Source of the DNA: Lachnospiraceae bacterium
GTDB taxonomy: Bacteria > Bacillota > Clostridia > Lachnospirales > Lachnospiraceae
Direction: 5' to 3'
Length of the DNA: 64,000 bases
NCBI GenBank assembly: GCA_013316825.1
Contig: WSLY01000010.1
Location: 1 to 64,000, forward strand
The first letter of the stretch is position 1; the number at the start of each line of letters is the position of its first letter. The notes under the pieces are model-generated. The model was not told the origin of the DNA and did no database searches. It saw only the letters and a program-made list of their open reading frames with translations. The translations under genes were made by a program, and so were the position numbers. Of the stretch, positions 24,968-33,376 are shown in pieces.

Positions 24968-27268
24968 ATGTATTGTACAAAATGTGGAAGAGAAAACGCG
25001 GATGGGGTGAAATTCTGCATTCATTGCGGTGCAATGATGGAGCAGCCTGAACCGGTCAATCAGGAAACGCCTGCAGAGCCTGCGTCTGCCGAACAGGGAG
25101 CAGTGTCCGAAATGGCAGAACAGCCCGTGTCCGCAGAGCAGCCTGCACCGGCAGAACAGCCCGTGTCCGCAGAGCAGTCTGCACCGGCAGAACAGTCTGT
25201 GTCCGCAGAGCAGCCTGCACCGGCAGAACAGCCCGTGTCCGCAGAGCAGCCTATACCGGCAGAGCCGATTCAGGCAGTAGAACAGCCTGCGCCGGCAGAA
25301 CAGCCTTGGATGGCAAATCAGCCTGTTATTGTGGAACAGTCGTGGATGGGAGGGCAGCCTAAGCAGACGATGGAGAATGTGCCTCCCGTGCAGATGGGGC
25401 AGATGCCGCCTATGGGACAGGCTTCCGTACAGGGTGGGCAGATGCCGCCTATGATGGGACAGGCACCTATGCAGGGCGGACAGATGCCGCCTATGGGACA
25501 GGCACCTATGCAGGGCGGACAGATGCCTATGGGACAGGTGCCTATGCAGGGCGGACAGATGCCGCCTATGGGACAGGTGCCTATGCAGGGCGGACAGATG
25601 CCGCCTATGGGACAGGTGCCTATGCAGGGCGGGCAGATACCTCCTACAAATGGACAGATGCCGCCTATGCCTTATGCGGCGGTCCCTCCTGCACAGCCGT
25701 CACAGAAAAAAGGAAACGGTGCTGTGAAGGTAGTTGTGGGCATTATCGTTGCGTTGTTGATAATTGGGATTGGCGTTTTAGCGTTTTTGTTTATTAACAA
25801 AGGCTCACAGGAAAAGAAGCTGCAGAATCAGCTTGAGACGGCTGCCAATTACAGGGCGGACGGTTCTTATGAAGAAGCAATCGATGCATATCTGGAAATA
25901 CTGGAAAAGAATCCGGAGAACAGTGAAGCTATTGACGGACTGACGAATACTTATATTGAGTGGGCAGAGCGCTATGCAAAGGATGAAAATTATGAAGAAG
26001 CCATTTCTATTCTGAAGGGCGCGGACGACCATGCAAAGAGCAAGACCATCAAAAAGGCAATCAGTGAATATGAGGAAGCGTTGGAGGCGCTGAATGCGGC
26101 AAATAACGAGGGATTTACAGATGCGGATTTGGTGTTCCGTAATGGTTCCGAAGAGGTTACGGTGGAACGTGACCATGCGCTCATCGTGCGTTCATCGGGC
26201 GTCAGCTACTGCAGTTCCTATGTGGACGGCTCTTATGAAGAATATGGGGCGCTGGAGACGAGCAGGGGCTTAAAGCTTGGAGATTCGCTGGAGGATTATC
26301 TGTCTCTTTACACGGTGGAGTCCGGTTATTCTGCGTGGGAATTGTACAGCGGTGACAACAATGAGTATACCAGTTTCGCGGAGTATGAAGGACAGTCTCC
26401 TGCAACCATGTATGAAAGTTACAACAATGTATGGCTGGATATCGGTTTTAGCAAGGAAAATGGTGAGTGGAGAGCCTTGACAGACCGTGAAATCAGGGAT
26501 ACCTGGTTCTGCGAAGCTCCTTTGTCCGATTATGAAGAAGTGATTGTATTTGCCGTTAATTTTGACTCATGGGGAGAGGTTGTCGGTATTTCCTGCGAGT
26601 ATTTTTCCTATAATGAAGTCTGGGTAGAGTGGCAGGCATGGGACAATGGAACGGACAGCGGAAATGGCGATAGCGGCAATGGGAGCGGCGACTACAGCGT
26701 TCCGGAGTATGACGGCAATAAAGAGGAGTTTACGGATGCGGACTTAATGTTTTATTGTGGCAGCGACAGCACTGAGGTTTCCCTGAATCATTCTTTTATC
26801 GTGTATGCGGACGGCAGTCAGATTATTTCTTATGTGGATGCGGAACGTGAAACGACAGAGGATGTTTATGTTACCAACAGAGGTCTGGCGCTTGGAATGA
26901 CACTGGAGGATTACAAGAATCTGTATTTCGTAGAGCCGGGGTATGCGGCGTGGGAATTGTTCCGCGGTGAAAACAACGAGTATACCAGCTTTGCCGAATA
27001 TACGGGACAGGACCCTTTTGATATGTATGATGGAACTTATAATAACGCATGGCTGGATATCGGTTTCTGTAAGGAAAACGGCGAGTGGAGAGCTCTGCGG
27101 GATTATGAGGTGCAGGATACGTGGTTCTGCGATGCCAATCTGGATGACTATGAAGAGGTAGTGGTATTTGCGGTTAATCTGGACCAATGGGGAGAAATCA
27201 GAGGATTGTCTCTTGAACATTTTACCTATGACGACGGCTGGGTAGAATGGCAGGGATGGGCAAACTAA
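24968..27268 (+). CDS. Zinc-ribbon membrane protein with low-complexity repeats and two tandem C-terminal domains
   Basis: 766 residues. An N-terminal zinc ribbon (Cys3, Cys6, Cys17, Cys20) faces the cytoplasm, followed by 12-residue AEQPVSAEQPAP repeats (about 48-100) and 13-residue MGQxPMQGGQMPP repeats (about 145-225). One membrane segment lies at about 253-275. Outside are a TPR-like helical pair (NYRADGSYEEAIDAYLEILEKNPEN) and two copies of a roughly 175-residue domain (about 383-562 and 588-766), each starting FTDADL and sharing WELxxGxNNEYTSFAEY. I do not recognise that domain. The ATG at 24968 has GGAGGG 6 nt upstream. A strong terminator follows. Similar zinc-ribbon plus membrane layouts occur at 49387. 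Confidence 0.85.
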   Translation: MYCTKCGRENADGVKFCIHCGAMMEQPEPVNQETPAEPASAEQGAVSEMAEQPVSAEQPAPAEQPVSAEQSAPAEQSVSAEQPAPAEQPVSAEQPIPAEPIQAVEQPAPAEQPWMANQPVIVEQSWMGGQPKQTMENVPPVQMGQMPPMGQASVQGGQMPPMMGQAPMQGGQMPPMGQAPMQGGQMPMGQVPMQGGQMPPMGQVPMQGGQMPPMGQVPMQGGQIPPTNGQMPPMPYAAVPPAQPSQKKGNGAVKVVVGIIVALLIIGIGVLAFLFINKGSQEKKLQNQLETAANYRADGSYEEAIDAYLEILEKNPENSEAIDGLTNTYIEWAERYAKDENYEEAISILKGADDHAKSKTIKKAISEYEEALEALNAANNEGFTDADLVFRNGSEEVTVERDHALIVRSSGVSYCSSYVDGSYEEYGALETSRGLKLGDSLEDYLSLYTVESGYSAWELYSGDNNEYTSFAEYEGQSPATMYESYNNVWLDIGFSKENGEWRALTDREIRDTWFCEAPLSDYEEVIVFAVNFDSWGEVVGISCEYFSYNEVWVEWQAWDNGTDSGNGDSGNGSGDYSVPEYDGNKEEFTDADLMFYCGSDSTEVSLNHSFIVYADGSQIISYVDAERETTEDVYVTNRGLALGMTLEDYKNLYFVEPGYAAWELFRGENNEYTSFAEYTGQDPFDMYDGTYNNAWLDIGFCKENGEWRALRDYEVQDTWFCDANLDDYEEVVVFAVNLDQWGEIRGLSLEHFTYDDGWVEWQGWAN
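25114..25260 (+). repeat. 36-nt tandem coding repeat
   Basis: About four imperfect units encoding AEQPVSAEQPAP inside the zinc-ribbon protein. Units differ by few bases, so copy number may vary between strains while the frame is kept. Confidence 0.75.
25405..25640 (+). repeat. 39-nt tandem coding repeat
   Basis: About six imperfect units encoding MGQxPMQGGQMPP; one unit lacks PP and one gains a Met. Near-identical units point to recent slippage or unequal crossing-over. Confidence 0.75.
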
Positions 27269-27281
27269 TTTGCAGTTATGT

Positions 27282-27316
27282 AGCCGGGCTCATATTTTAT
27301 GAGTCCGGTTTTTTTA
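27282..27316 (+). terminator. Terminator after the zinc-ribbon gene
   Basis: CCGGGCTCATA/TATGAGTCCGG stem with one wobble pair and a run of seven T. It lies directly against the convergent ABC permease stop. Confidence 0.85.
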
Positions 27317-28135
27317 TTACATTCTTTTTTTATAGTAATGCTCTACCCACTGGATAATCTGATAGAGGCCCATGGCAATGATACAGAGCAGGATAATGGA
27401 GGTAATCACCATATGCATTTGGAAAACCTGTGAACCGTAGATAATCAGGTATCCGAGTCCTCTTCGCGCAGCGAGAAATTCGCCGATGATAACGCCTACG
27501 AGGGCGAGACCGATATTTACTTTCATTGTGCTCAAAATGGTAGGAATACTGCCAGGCAGGACCACTTTGAAAAAGGCATTCCACTTGCTGCCGCCCAGCG
27601 TATAAATCAAGGTGATTTTTTCGCCGTCTACCTGTCTAAAACCAGTGTAGAGGCTGATAATCGAGCCAAAGATGGCAACGGAAGCGCCGGCTACGATAAT
27701 CGTGGGGGTGCCGGTGCCAAGCCATACAATGAAAAGAGGAGCAAGCGCGGACTTTGGCAGGCTGTTTAAGACGACAAGGTACGGTTCCATGATTTCCGAA
27801 ATGCCGGAGGAATACCAGAGCAGAGTTGCCGCCGCCATGCCGATAAGAATCACCAAAAAGAAGCTTACCAGTGTTTCGGCAAGCGTGATTCCAATATGCA
27901 GGAACAGGTTTTTTCCCGTTACCAGTTCAAAGAAGCAGAGGAGCACTCTGGAAGGGCTGGAGAAAAAAAAGGTATCTATCCAGCCTAAATCTGCAGCAGT
28001 TTCCCACAGGGCTAAAAACAAGATAAAAATCAAAGTGCGGCAGAGAGATATTTTGTTGTGATAATGCTTATGCGCCCTGACAAAGGCTTCCTGCCGCGTC
28101 AGCTCCTTTGCGGGGGCATTGTTATATTTTTTCAT
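27317..28135 (-). CDS. ABC transporter permease, NitT/TauT (SsuC-like) type
   Basis: 272 residues with about six membrane segments and the BPD_transp_1 domain. The EAA-like loop reads YTLGGSKWNAFFKVVLPGSIP, the ATPase contact. Relatives import sulfonates, taurine, nitrate or thiamine precursors; the substrate cannot be read here because no binding protein is adjacent. The ATG at 28135 is inside the end of the ATPase gene (14-nt overlap), so the two are coupled. A longer frame to 28240 lies entirely within the ATPase gene and is not supported. Confidence 0.88.
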   Translation of the reverse strand: MKKYNNAPAKELTRQEAFVRAHKHYHNKISLCRTLIFILFLALWETAADLGWIDTFFFSSPSRVLLCFFELVTGKNLFLHIGITLAETLVSFFLVILIGMAAATLLWYSSGISEIMEPYLVVLNSLPKSALAPLFIVWLGTGTPTIIVAGASVAIFGSIISLYTGFRQVDGEKITLIYTLGGSKWNAFFKVVLPGSIPTILSTMKVNIGLALVGVIIGEFLAARRGLGYLIIYGSQVFQMHMVITSIILLCIIAMGLYQIIQWVEHYYKKRM

Positions 28136-28895
28136 TGGACAGCGCCTCCCATAGAAGATTAAAATAATATTGGAATTCCGGAGCGTTTCTGGAAGCCAGC
28201 GGGGAATCGTCAGGCAGGGAAAGCTTGATGGGAACTTCAAATTTTACGGTAGCAGGACGACGGCTTAGTATGATAATTCGGTCTGCCAGACTGATTGCCT
28301 CCGATAAGTCATGGGTAATCAACAGTGCAGTCTTCCCTGTTTTCCGGATGATCTGGCAAATATCGGAGGAAACCATAAGGCGGGTCTGATAATCCAGAGC
28401 GCTGAAGGGTTCATCTAAAAGCAGAAGACCGGGGTCTAGGGCAAGCGTCCGTATCAGTGCTGCGCGCTGCTTCATACCGCCGGATAATTCGCTGGGTTTC
28501 TTATCTTTGAATTTATACAAATCGTAGTCTTTCATGAGCTGCAGCACCCGGTCGGTATTTTTTTGTGTCAGCATCTTGTTTATTTCCAGCCCGAGGATGG
28601 CGTTCTGATATACGGTGCGCCATTCGAGAAGATGGTCTCTTTGCAGCATGTAGCCAATCTTCGGATAGTGGAAGGAGCCGTCAGGATTATGAAAGACAAT
28701 GGTTCCTTCTTCAGGTGGAAGCAAGCCTGCAATAATGGAGAGCAGGGTTGATTTTCCACAGCCGCTCGGTCCTACGATGGCAACAAACTCTCCCGTATCG
28801 ATGTGGAAAGATACGTGGGAAAGTGCCGGAGTTTCCATCTGAAGGCTGTGGTAGGAATAACAGATATCTTTTAATTGCAGCAGAGGTTCCGGCAT
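28122..28895 (-). CDS. ABC transporter ATP-binding protein, NitT/TauT (SsuB-like) type
   Basis: 257 residues with a complete nucleotide-binding domain: Walker A GPSGCGKST, Q-loop at YMLQRDHLLEW, signature LSGGMKQR, Walker B LLLLDEPFSALD and switch His in LLITHDLSEA. The YMLQRDxLLxW segment is typical of the nitrate/sulfonate/taurine group. The ATG at 28895 has AAAGGA 9 nt upstream. First gene of a two-gene unit divergent from argH. Only one permease and no solute-binding protein are present, so partners must be elsewhere. Confidence 0.9.
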   Translation of the reverse strand: MPEPLLQLKDICYSYHSLQMETPALSHVSFHIDTGEFVAIVGPSGCGKSTLLSIIAGLLPPEEGTIVFHNPDGSFHYPKIGYMLQRDHLLEWRTVYQNAILGLEINKMLTQKNTDRVLQLMKDYDLYKFKDKKPSELSGGMKQRAALIRTLALDPGLLLLDEPFSALDYQTRLMVSSDICQIIRKTGKTALLITHDLSEAISLADRIIILSRRPATVKFEVPIKLSLPDDSPLASRNAPEFQYYFNLLWEALSNEKI

Positions 28896-28970
28896 AATAC
28901 ATTTCCTTTTTTGTTTTACTGTTATTCTATGAAAAAGAAGAAGATTGGTGTAAAGATTTGTTGCACTGTA

Positions 28971-28999
28971 TTGCATTAAAGCAAAATTTATGCTACTAT
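28971..28999 (+). promoter_or_regulatory. Candidate sigma-A promoter of argH-asd
   Basis: TTGCAT and TACTAT with a 17-nt spacer, in the divergent gap with the ABC unit. No clear ARG-box palindrome was seen nearby. Confidence 0.55.
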
Positions 29000-29034
29000 C
29001 ATGGTTAGATTTTACTTTATAATGGAGGAATACT

Positions 29035-30441
29035 ATGGCGCAGCTATGGGGCGGACGCTTTACAAAAGAGACGGATGATAAGGTTTTTGCTTTTAATGCG
29101 TCCATCCGTTTTGATAAAAATTTATTTGGGCAGGATATTGAGGGAAGTATCGCGCATGCAGTGATGCTCGGCAAACAGGGGATTCTGACCGTAGAGGAAA
29201 AGGATGCCATTGTAAAAGGACTTGCGGGTATCAGGGAGGATGTAGAGAGCGGCAGGCTTGCGATTGACGAGACGCAGGAGGATATTCACAGCTTTGTAGA
29301 AGCGGTGCTGACAGAGCGGATTGGAGAAGCCGGCAAAAAGCTGCATACGGGGCGGAGCCGCAATGATCAGGTGGCGCTTGATATGCGTTTGTATACAAGG
29401 ACGCATGTGCTTGAGTTGGATGGGCTGTTAAAAGAGCTTCTTGCGGCGATTCTTTTCATTATGGAAGAAAATGTAGAGACCTATATGCCGGGCTTTACAC
29501 ATTTACAAAAAGCGCAGCCGGTAACTCTGGCGCATCATCTTGGTGCATATTTTGAAATGTTTAAGCGGGACAGACAGCGGCTGAAAGATATTTATTTCCG
29601 CATGAATTACTGTCCTTTGGGCGCAGGGGCGCTTGCCGGAACTACGTATCCGCTGGACAGGAATTATACGGCTTCTCTGCTTGGATTTGAGGGTCCCGGT
29701 TTAAACAGCATGGATTCTGTATCTGACAGGGATTATTTGATAGAGTATTTGGCGGCTCTTTCTATTCTGATGATGCATTTTTCCCGATTTTGTGAAGAAA
29801 TTATCATATGGAATTCCAATGAGTATCATTTTGTAGAGATAGACGATGCATATTCCACTGGAAGCAGCATTATGCCGCAAAAGAAAAATCCGGATATTGC
29901 AGAGCTTATCAGAGGCAAGACCGGAAGAGTGTATGGCGCGCTTATGTCGCTTCTTACTACAATGAAGGGACTTCCGCTTGCTTATAACAAGGATATGCAG
30001 GAGGATAAGGAACTTAGCTTTGACGCGATGCATACGGCGGAAGTTTGTACGGCGCTTTTTACGAAGATGCTTTCCACCATGAAATTTAACAAAGAAGCAA
30101 TGGAAAAAAGCGCGGTAAACGGCTTTGCGAATGCTACGGATGCCGCCGATTATCTGGTAAACAAGGGCGTTCCCTTCAGGGATGCGCATGGCATTATTGG
30201 CAGGCTGGTGCTTTACTGCATTGACAAGGGCGTTGGAATCGACGCACTCAGCATGGAAGAACTGAAGGCGGTCAGCGACAAGTTTGAACCGGATATTTAT
30301 GATGCTGTCAGCCTAAAGACCTGTGTGGAAAAGCGGCTTACGCTTGGCGCACCGGGACCGGAGGCAATGCGTGAAGTCATCCGTTTACATAGAGCATATT
30401 TAAAAGAAGACTGGCAGAAAGGAACAGAAAAAAATGAGTGA
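29035..30441 (+). CDS. argH: Argininosuccinate lyase
   Basis: Cleaves argininosuccinate to arginine and fumarate. 468 residues, normal length. Family blocks: LWGGRFTKETD at the start, TGRSRNDQVALD, and the fumarase-superfamily signature TGSSIMPQKKNPD containing the mobile catalytic Ser. AATGGAGG precedes the ATG. The stop overlaps asd by 8 nt. argG is not in the window, so this gene is separated from its usual partner. Confidence 0.97.
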   Translation: MAQLWGGRFTKETDDKVFAFNASIRFDKNLFGQDIEGSIAHAVMLGKQGILTVEEKDAIVKGLAGIREDVESGRLAIDETQEDIHSFVEAVLTERIGEAGKKLHTGRSRNDQVALDMRLYTRTHVLELDGLLKELLAAILFIMEENVETYMPGFTHLQKAQPVTLAHHLGAYFEMFKRDRQRLKDIYFRMNYCPLGAGALAGTTYPLDRNYTASLLGFEGPGLNSMDSVSDRDYLIEYLAALSILMMHFSRFCEEIIIWNSNEYHFVEIDDAYSTGSSIMPQKKNPDIAELIRGKTGRVYGALMSLLTTMKGLPLAYNKDMQEDKELSFDAMHTAEVCTALFTKMLSTMKFNKEAMEKSAVNGFANATDAADYLVNKGVPFRDAHGIIGRLVLYCIDKGVGIDALSMEELKAVSDKFEPDIYDAVSLKTCVEKRLTLGAPGPEAMREVIRLHRAYLKEDWQKGTEKNE

Positions 30442-31519
30442 AAAATTAAAGGTTGGAATATTAGGCGGAACGGGTATGGTAGGGCAGCGCTTTATTGCGC
30501 TGTTAGAGAATCACCCTTGGTTTGAAGTGACGACCATCGCGGCAAGTCCCCGCTCGGCAGGTAAAACTTACGAAGAGGCAGTGGGCGGCAGATGGAAGAT
30601 GCAGACTCCCATGCCTGAAAAAGTAAAAGATATTGTGGTTATGAATGTCAATGAGGTGGAGAAGGTTGCGGCAGAGGTGGATTTTGTATTCAGTGCCGTG
30701 GATATGACAAAAGAAGAAATCAAGGCGATTGAGGAAGCATATGCAAAGACGGAAACGCCGGTGGTATCCAACAACAGCGCGCATCGCTGGACACCGGATG
30801 TTCCCATGGTAGTACCGGAGATTAATCCGGAGCATATGAAGGTAATTGATTTCCAAAAGAAGCGTCTTGGAACAAAAAGAGGATTTGTAGCGGTAAAGCC
30901 TAACTGTTCGATTCAGAGTTATGCGCCTGTTCTGACAGCATGGAAGGAGTTTGAGCCGGTGGAAGTAGTAGCGACTACTTATCAGGCAATTTCCGGTGCG
31001 GGTAAAACTTTTAAGGACTGGCCTGAGATGGAGGGCAATATTATTCCGTATATTGGCGGCGAGGAAGAAAAATCCGAGAAGGAGCCGCTTCGTATCTGGG
31101 GAGAGATAAAGGACGGGGTGATTGTTCCTGCTGCGCTGCCGGTTATTACCTGTCAGTGCATCAGAGTGCCGGTATTAAACGGACATACGGCAGCCGTTTT
31201 TGTCAGGTTTAGGAAAAAACCTACAAAGGAGCAGTTAATCGAAAAGCTTGTGAGCTATAAGGGCATTCCGCAGGAGCTTTCCCTTCCTTCTGCACCGAAG
31301 CAGTTTATCCGGTATATGGAGGAGGATAACCGCCCGCAGGTAAGTCTTGATGTAGATTATGAAAATGGTATGGGAATCAGCGTAGGACGTCTTCGCGAGG
31401 ATTCTGTATATGATTTTAAGTTTGTGGGATTGTCACACAATACGGTCCGCGGAGCCGCGGGGGGAGCCGTTCTGTGTGCGGAGCTTTTGAAGGCACAGGG
31501 GTATATAAGTAAGAAATAG
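30434..31519 (+). CDS. asd: Aspartate-semialdehyde dehydrogenase
   Basis: Reduces aspartyl phosphate to aspartate semialdehyde for Lys/DAP, Thr and Met synthesis. 361 residues, of the archaeal/fungal-like ASADH class. NADP motif VGILGGTGMVGQRFIALL at the N-terminus; active-site Cys in VKPNCSIQSY; GHTAAVFVRF supplies the later catalytic segment. It overlaps argH by 8 nt and should be translationally coupled. dapA/dapB do not follow. Confidence 0.95.
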   Translation: MSEKLKVGILGGTGMVGQRFIALLENHPWFEVTTIAASPRSAGKTYEEAVGGRWKMQTPMPEKVKDIVVMNVNEVEKVAAEVDFVFSAVDMTKEEIKAIEEAYAKTETPVVSNNSAHRWTPDVPMVVPEINPEHMKVIDFQKKRLGTKRGFVAVKPNCSIQSYAPVLTAWKEFEPVEVVATTYQAISGAGKTFKDWPEMEGNIIPYIGGEEEKSEKEPLRIWGEIKDGVIVPAALPVITCQCIRVPVLNGHTAAVFVRFRKKPTKEQLIEKLVSYKGIPQELSLPSAPKQFIRYMEEDNRPQVSLDVDYENGMGISVGRLREDSVYDFKFVGLSHNTVRGAAGGAVLCAELLKAQGYISKK

Positions 31520-31621
31520 CGGGGAGCGAAAAGCAGCAGGGGAGTAAAGGTTACAAAAGCGGGGAAAAGACGGTAAAATTGTGTTTTGCCGGGAAATAAG
31601 GGTTTGAATGGAGGAAACAAA

Positions 31622-33343
31622 ATGGACGAGCTGCGGTATCAGATAGATTTATTGAAGGCGATGAATCAACAATTAAGCGGACGGGATAAGATGTACCGTC
31701 TGGTTTGTGACACGTCCAACAATGCCTTTCTCTATATCGTATTTGAAAAGAACGATGTCATTACGCTTGGCAACTGGGATGAATATTTTTCTTTCAAGGT
31801 CAAGGAGAACAGGGAGCTTCCTTTTATCCTTGACGAATTGGAAGAAAAATATATTCTGCCGGTGAGGGAAGCTTTGTTTCTTGAAAAAACCGGCAGCGAG
31901 CGGGACGTTGTGGAATGCTGTATGAAAAATGGCAAAACATGGCTGGAATTTGAAGTTAGAATTAATTATGACGAGCAGAATGTTCCCATTGACAAGATTG
32001 TCTGTATCAGAGATATCACAAAATTTAAGGCGCAGAATGATGAGCTTCGGTATATGGCTTATTATGACTCGCTGACGGGGCTGTATAACCGCAATTATTT
32101 TGTTATGCGGCTGGGGGAATTTATCCGCAGGGCGGAGGAAGAGCACAGGATTGTCAGCGTCATGTTTATTGACATTGACGATTTCAGGAAAATCAACGAC
32201 GGCATGGGACTGCTGGTAGGTGATGAGGTGGTTCAGCAATACGGACAGTTTCTGGGCTCTTTTTCTGATGACAATGTGATTGTCTGCCATATGACGAGCG
32301 ATATCTATTGTATGGCAATCTATGACCCCTATGGGGACAGAAGCGTAGAACATATACATAAGTGTATTTTGGAAAGGATTCATCAAGGATTTCTTTTAAG
32401 CAACGGGATGGAAATCCGGCTTACGGTCAGCATCGGCGTTGCAGAATATCCGGAGTCCTCAAAGCAGGCGCTTGAATTGATTAATTGTGCCGAGATTGTT
32501 ATGTTTAAGGCGAAAGCAATCGGAAAAGCATCCATACAGTATTTTGATGCGGTAATTTTGCATGATTTTCTGGAAACGGTGGAGATTGAAAATAAGCTGA
32601 AAGAGGCAATTTTTAATAAAAATTTCTGCCTGCATTTCCAGCCGCAGTATTATACCAACACCAAGAGACTCAGAGGTGTGGAGGCGTTGATACGCTGGAA
32701 GGACGAGGACAACAAAATGATAAGTCCTTCTGTTTTTATTCCGATTGCAGAGAAAAACGGCGCGATTATCCCGATTGGAAGCTGGGTGATGGAGGAGAGT
32801 ATTAAGCACTACGCAGAGTGGAAACGCAAATATGGGTATCCGCTTATCATGTCCATCAATATTTCGTCCATTCAGTATAAACGGAAGGATTTTGTGGGAA
32901 AGCTGTTGGAAATGATTCAGAAATATGATGTGGAGCCGGGAGAAATCGAATTAGAGATTACGGAAAGTATTTTAATCGAGGACTTTGAAGAAGTGAAGGA
33001 CAAGCTTTTGACACTGAGAGATTACGGTGTCAAGATATCACTGGATGATTTTGGTACAGGCTTTTCTTCTTTGTCCTATTTGAACGGGCTGCCGATTGAT
33101 ACGCTCAAGATAGACAAGAGCTTTATAGACAGGGTTATTACGGACGAATCCACAAAAATCATTACGGAGTCCATTGTTTCCATGGTTAGCAAGCTCGGTT
33201 ATGAGACAGTGGCGGAGGGTGTGGAGACTGAGGAGCAGTTTGATTATATGAAGCAGATTGGATGTGATATCATTCAGGGATACCTGCTTGGCAGACCGGT
33301 GCCTGCGGACGACATAGAACAGATGCTGATAGGGCTTTTATAA
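31622..33343 (+). CDS. Cyclic-di-GMP phosphodiesterase with PAS-like, degenerate GGDEF and EAL domains
   Basis: 573 residues, no membrane segment: a PAS-like N-terminus (about 15-135), a GGDEF domain whose motif reads VGDEV (199-203), and an EAL domain. The EAL motif is intact (Glu354 in VEALIRW), as are ELEITES, DDFGTGFSSLSYL, KIDKSFID and AEGVET, so it should hydrolyse c-di-GMP while the GGDEF part is at most a GTP-sensing module. The ATG at 31622 has GGAGG upstream. It stands between asd and topB without a terminator on either side. Confidence 0.9.
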   Translation: MDELRYQIDLLKAMNQQLSGRDKMYRLVCDTSNNAFLYIVFEKNDVITLGNWDEYFSFKVKENRELPFILDELEEKYILPVREALFLEKTGSERDVVECCMKNGKTWLEFEVRINYDEQNVPIDKIVCIRDITKFKAQNDELRYMAYYDSLTGLYNRNYFVMRLGEFIRRAEEEHRIVSVMFIDIDDFRKINDGMGLLVGDEVVQQYGQFLGSFSDDNVIVCHMTSDIYCMAIYDPYGDRSVEHIHKCILERIHQGFLLSNGMEIRLTVSIGVAEYPESSKQALELINCAEIVMFKAKAIGKASIQYFDAVILHDFLETVEIENKLKEAIFNKNFCLHFQPQYYTNTKRLRGVEALIRWKDEDNKMISPSVFIPIAEKNGAIIPIGSWVMEESIKHYAEWKRKYGYPLIMSINISSIQYKRKDFVGKLLEMIQKYDVEPGEIELEITESILIEDFEEVKDKLLTLRDYGVKISLDDFGTGFSSLSYLNGLPIDTLKIDKSFIDRVITDESTKIITESIVSMVSKLGYETVAEGVETEEQFDYMKQIGCDIIQGYLLGRPVPADDIEQMLIGLL

Positions 33344-33376
33344 TATAAGATTGTGTGCCGCAAGTAAGGAGAATGG

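Noticed and set aside
25114-25640. Possible CRISPR or minisatellite outside genes
   Set aside because: Units are multiples of three and lie in one open frame encoding AEQPVSAEQPAP and MGQxPMQGGQMPP.
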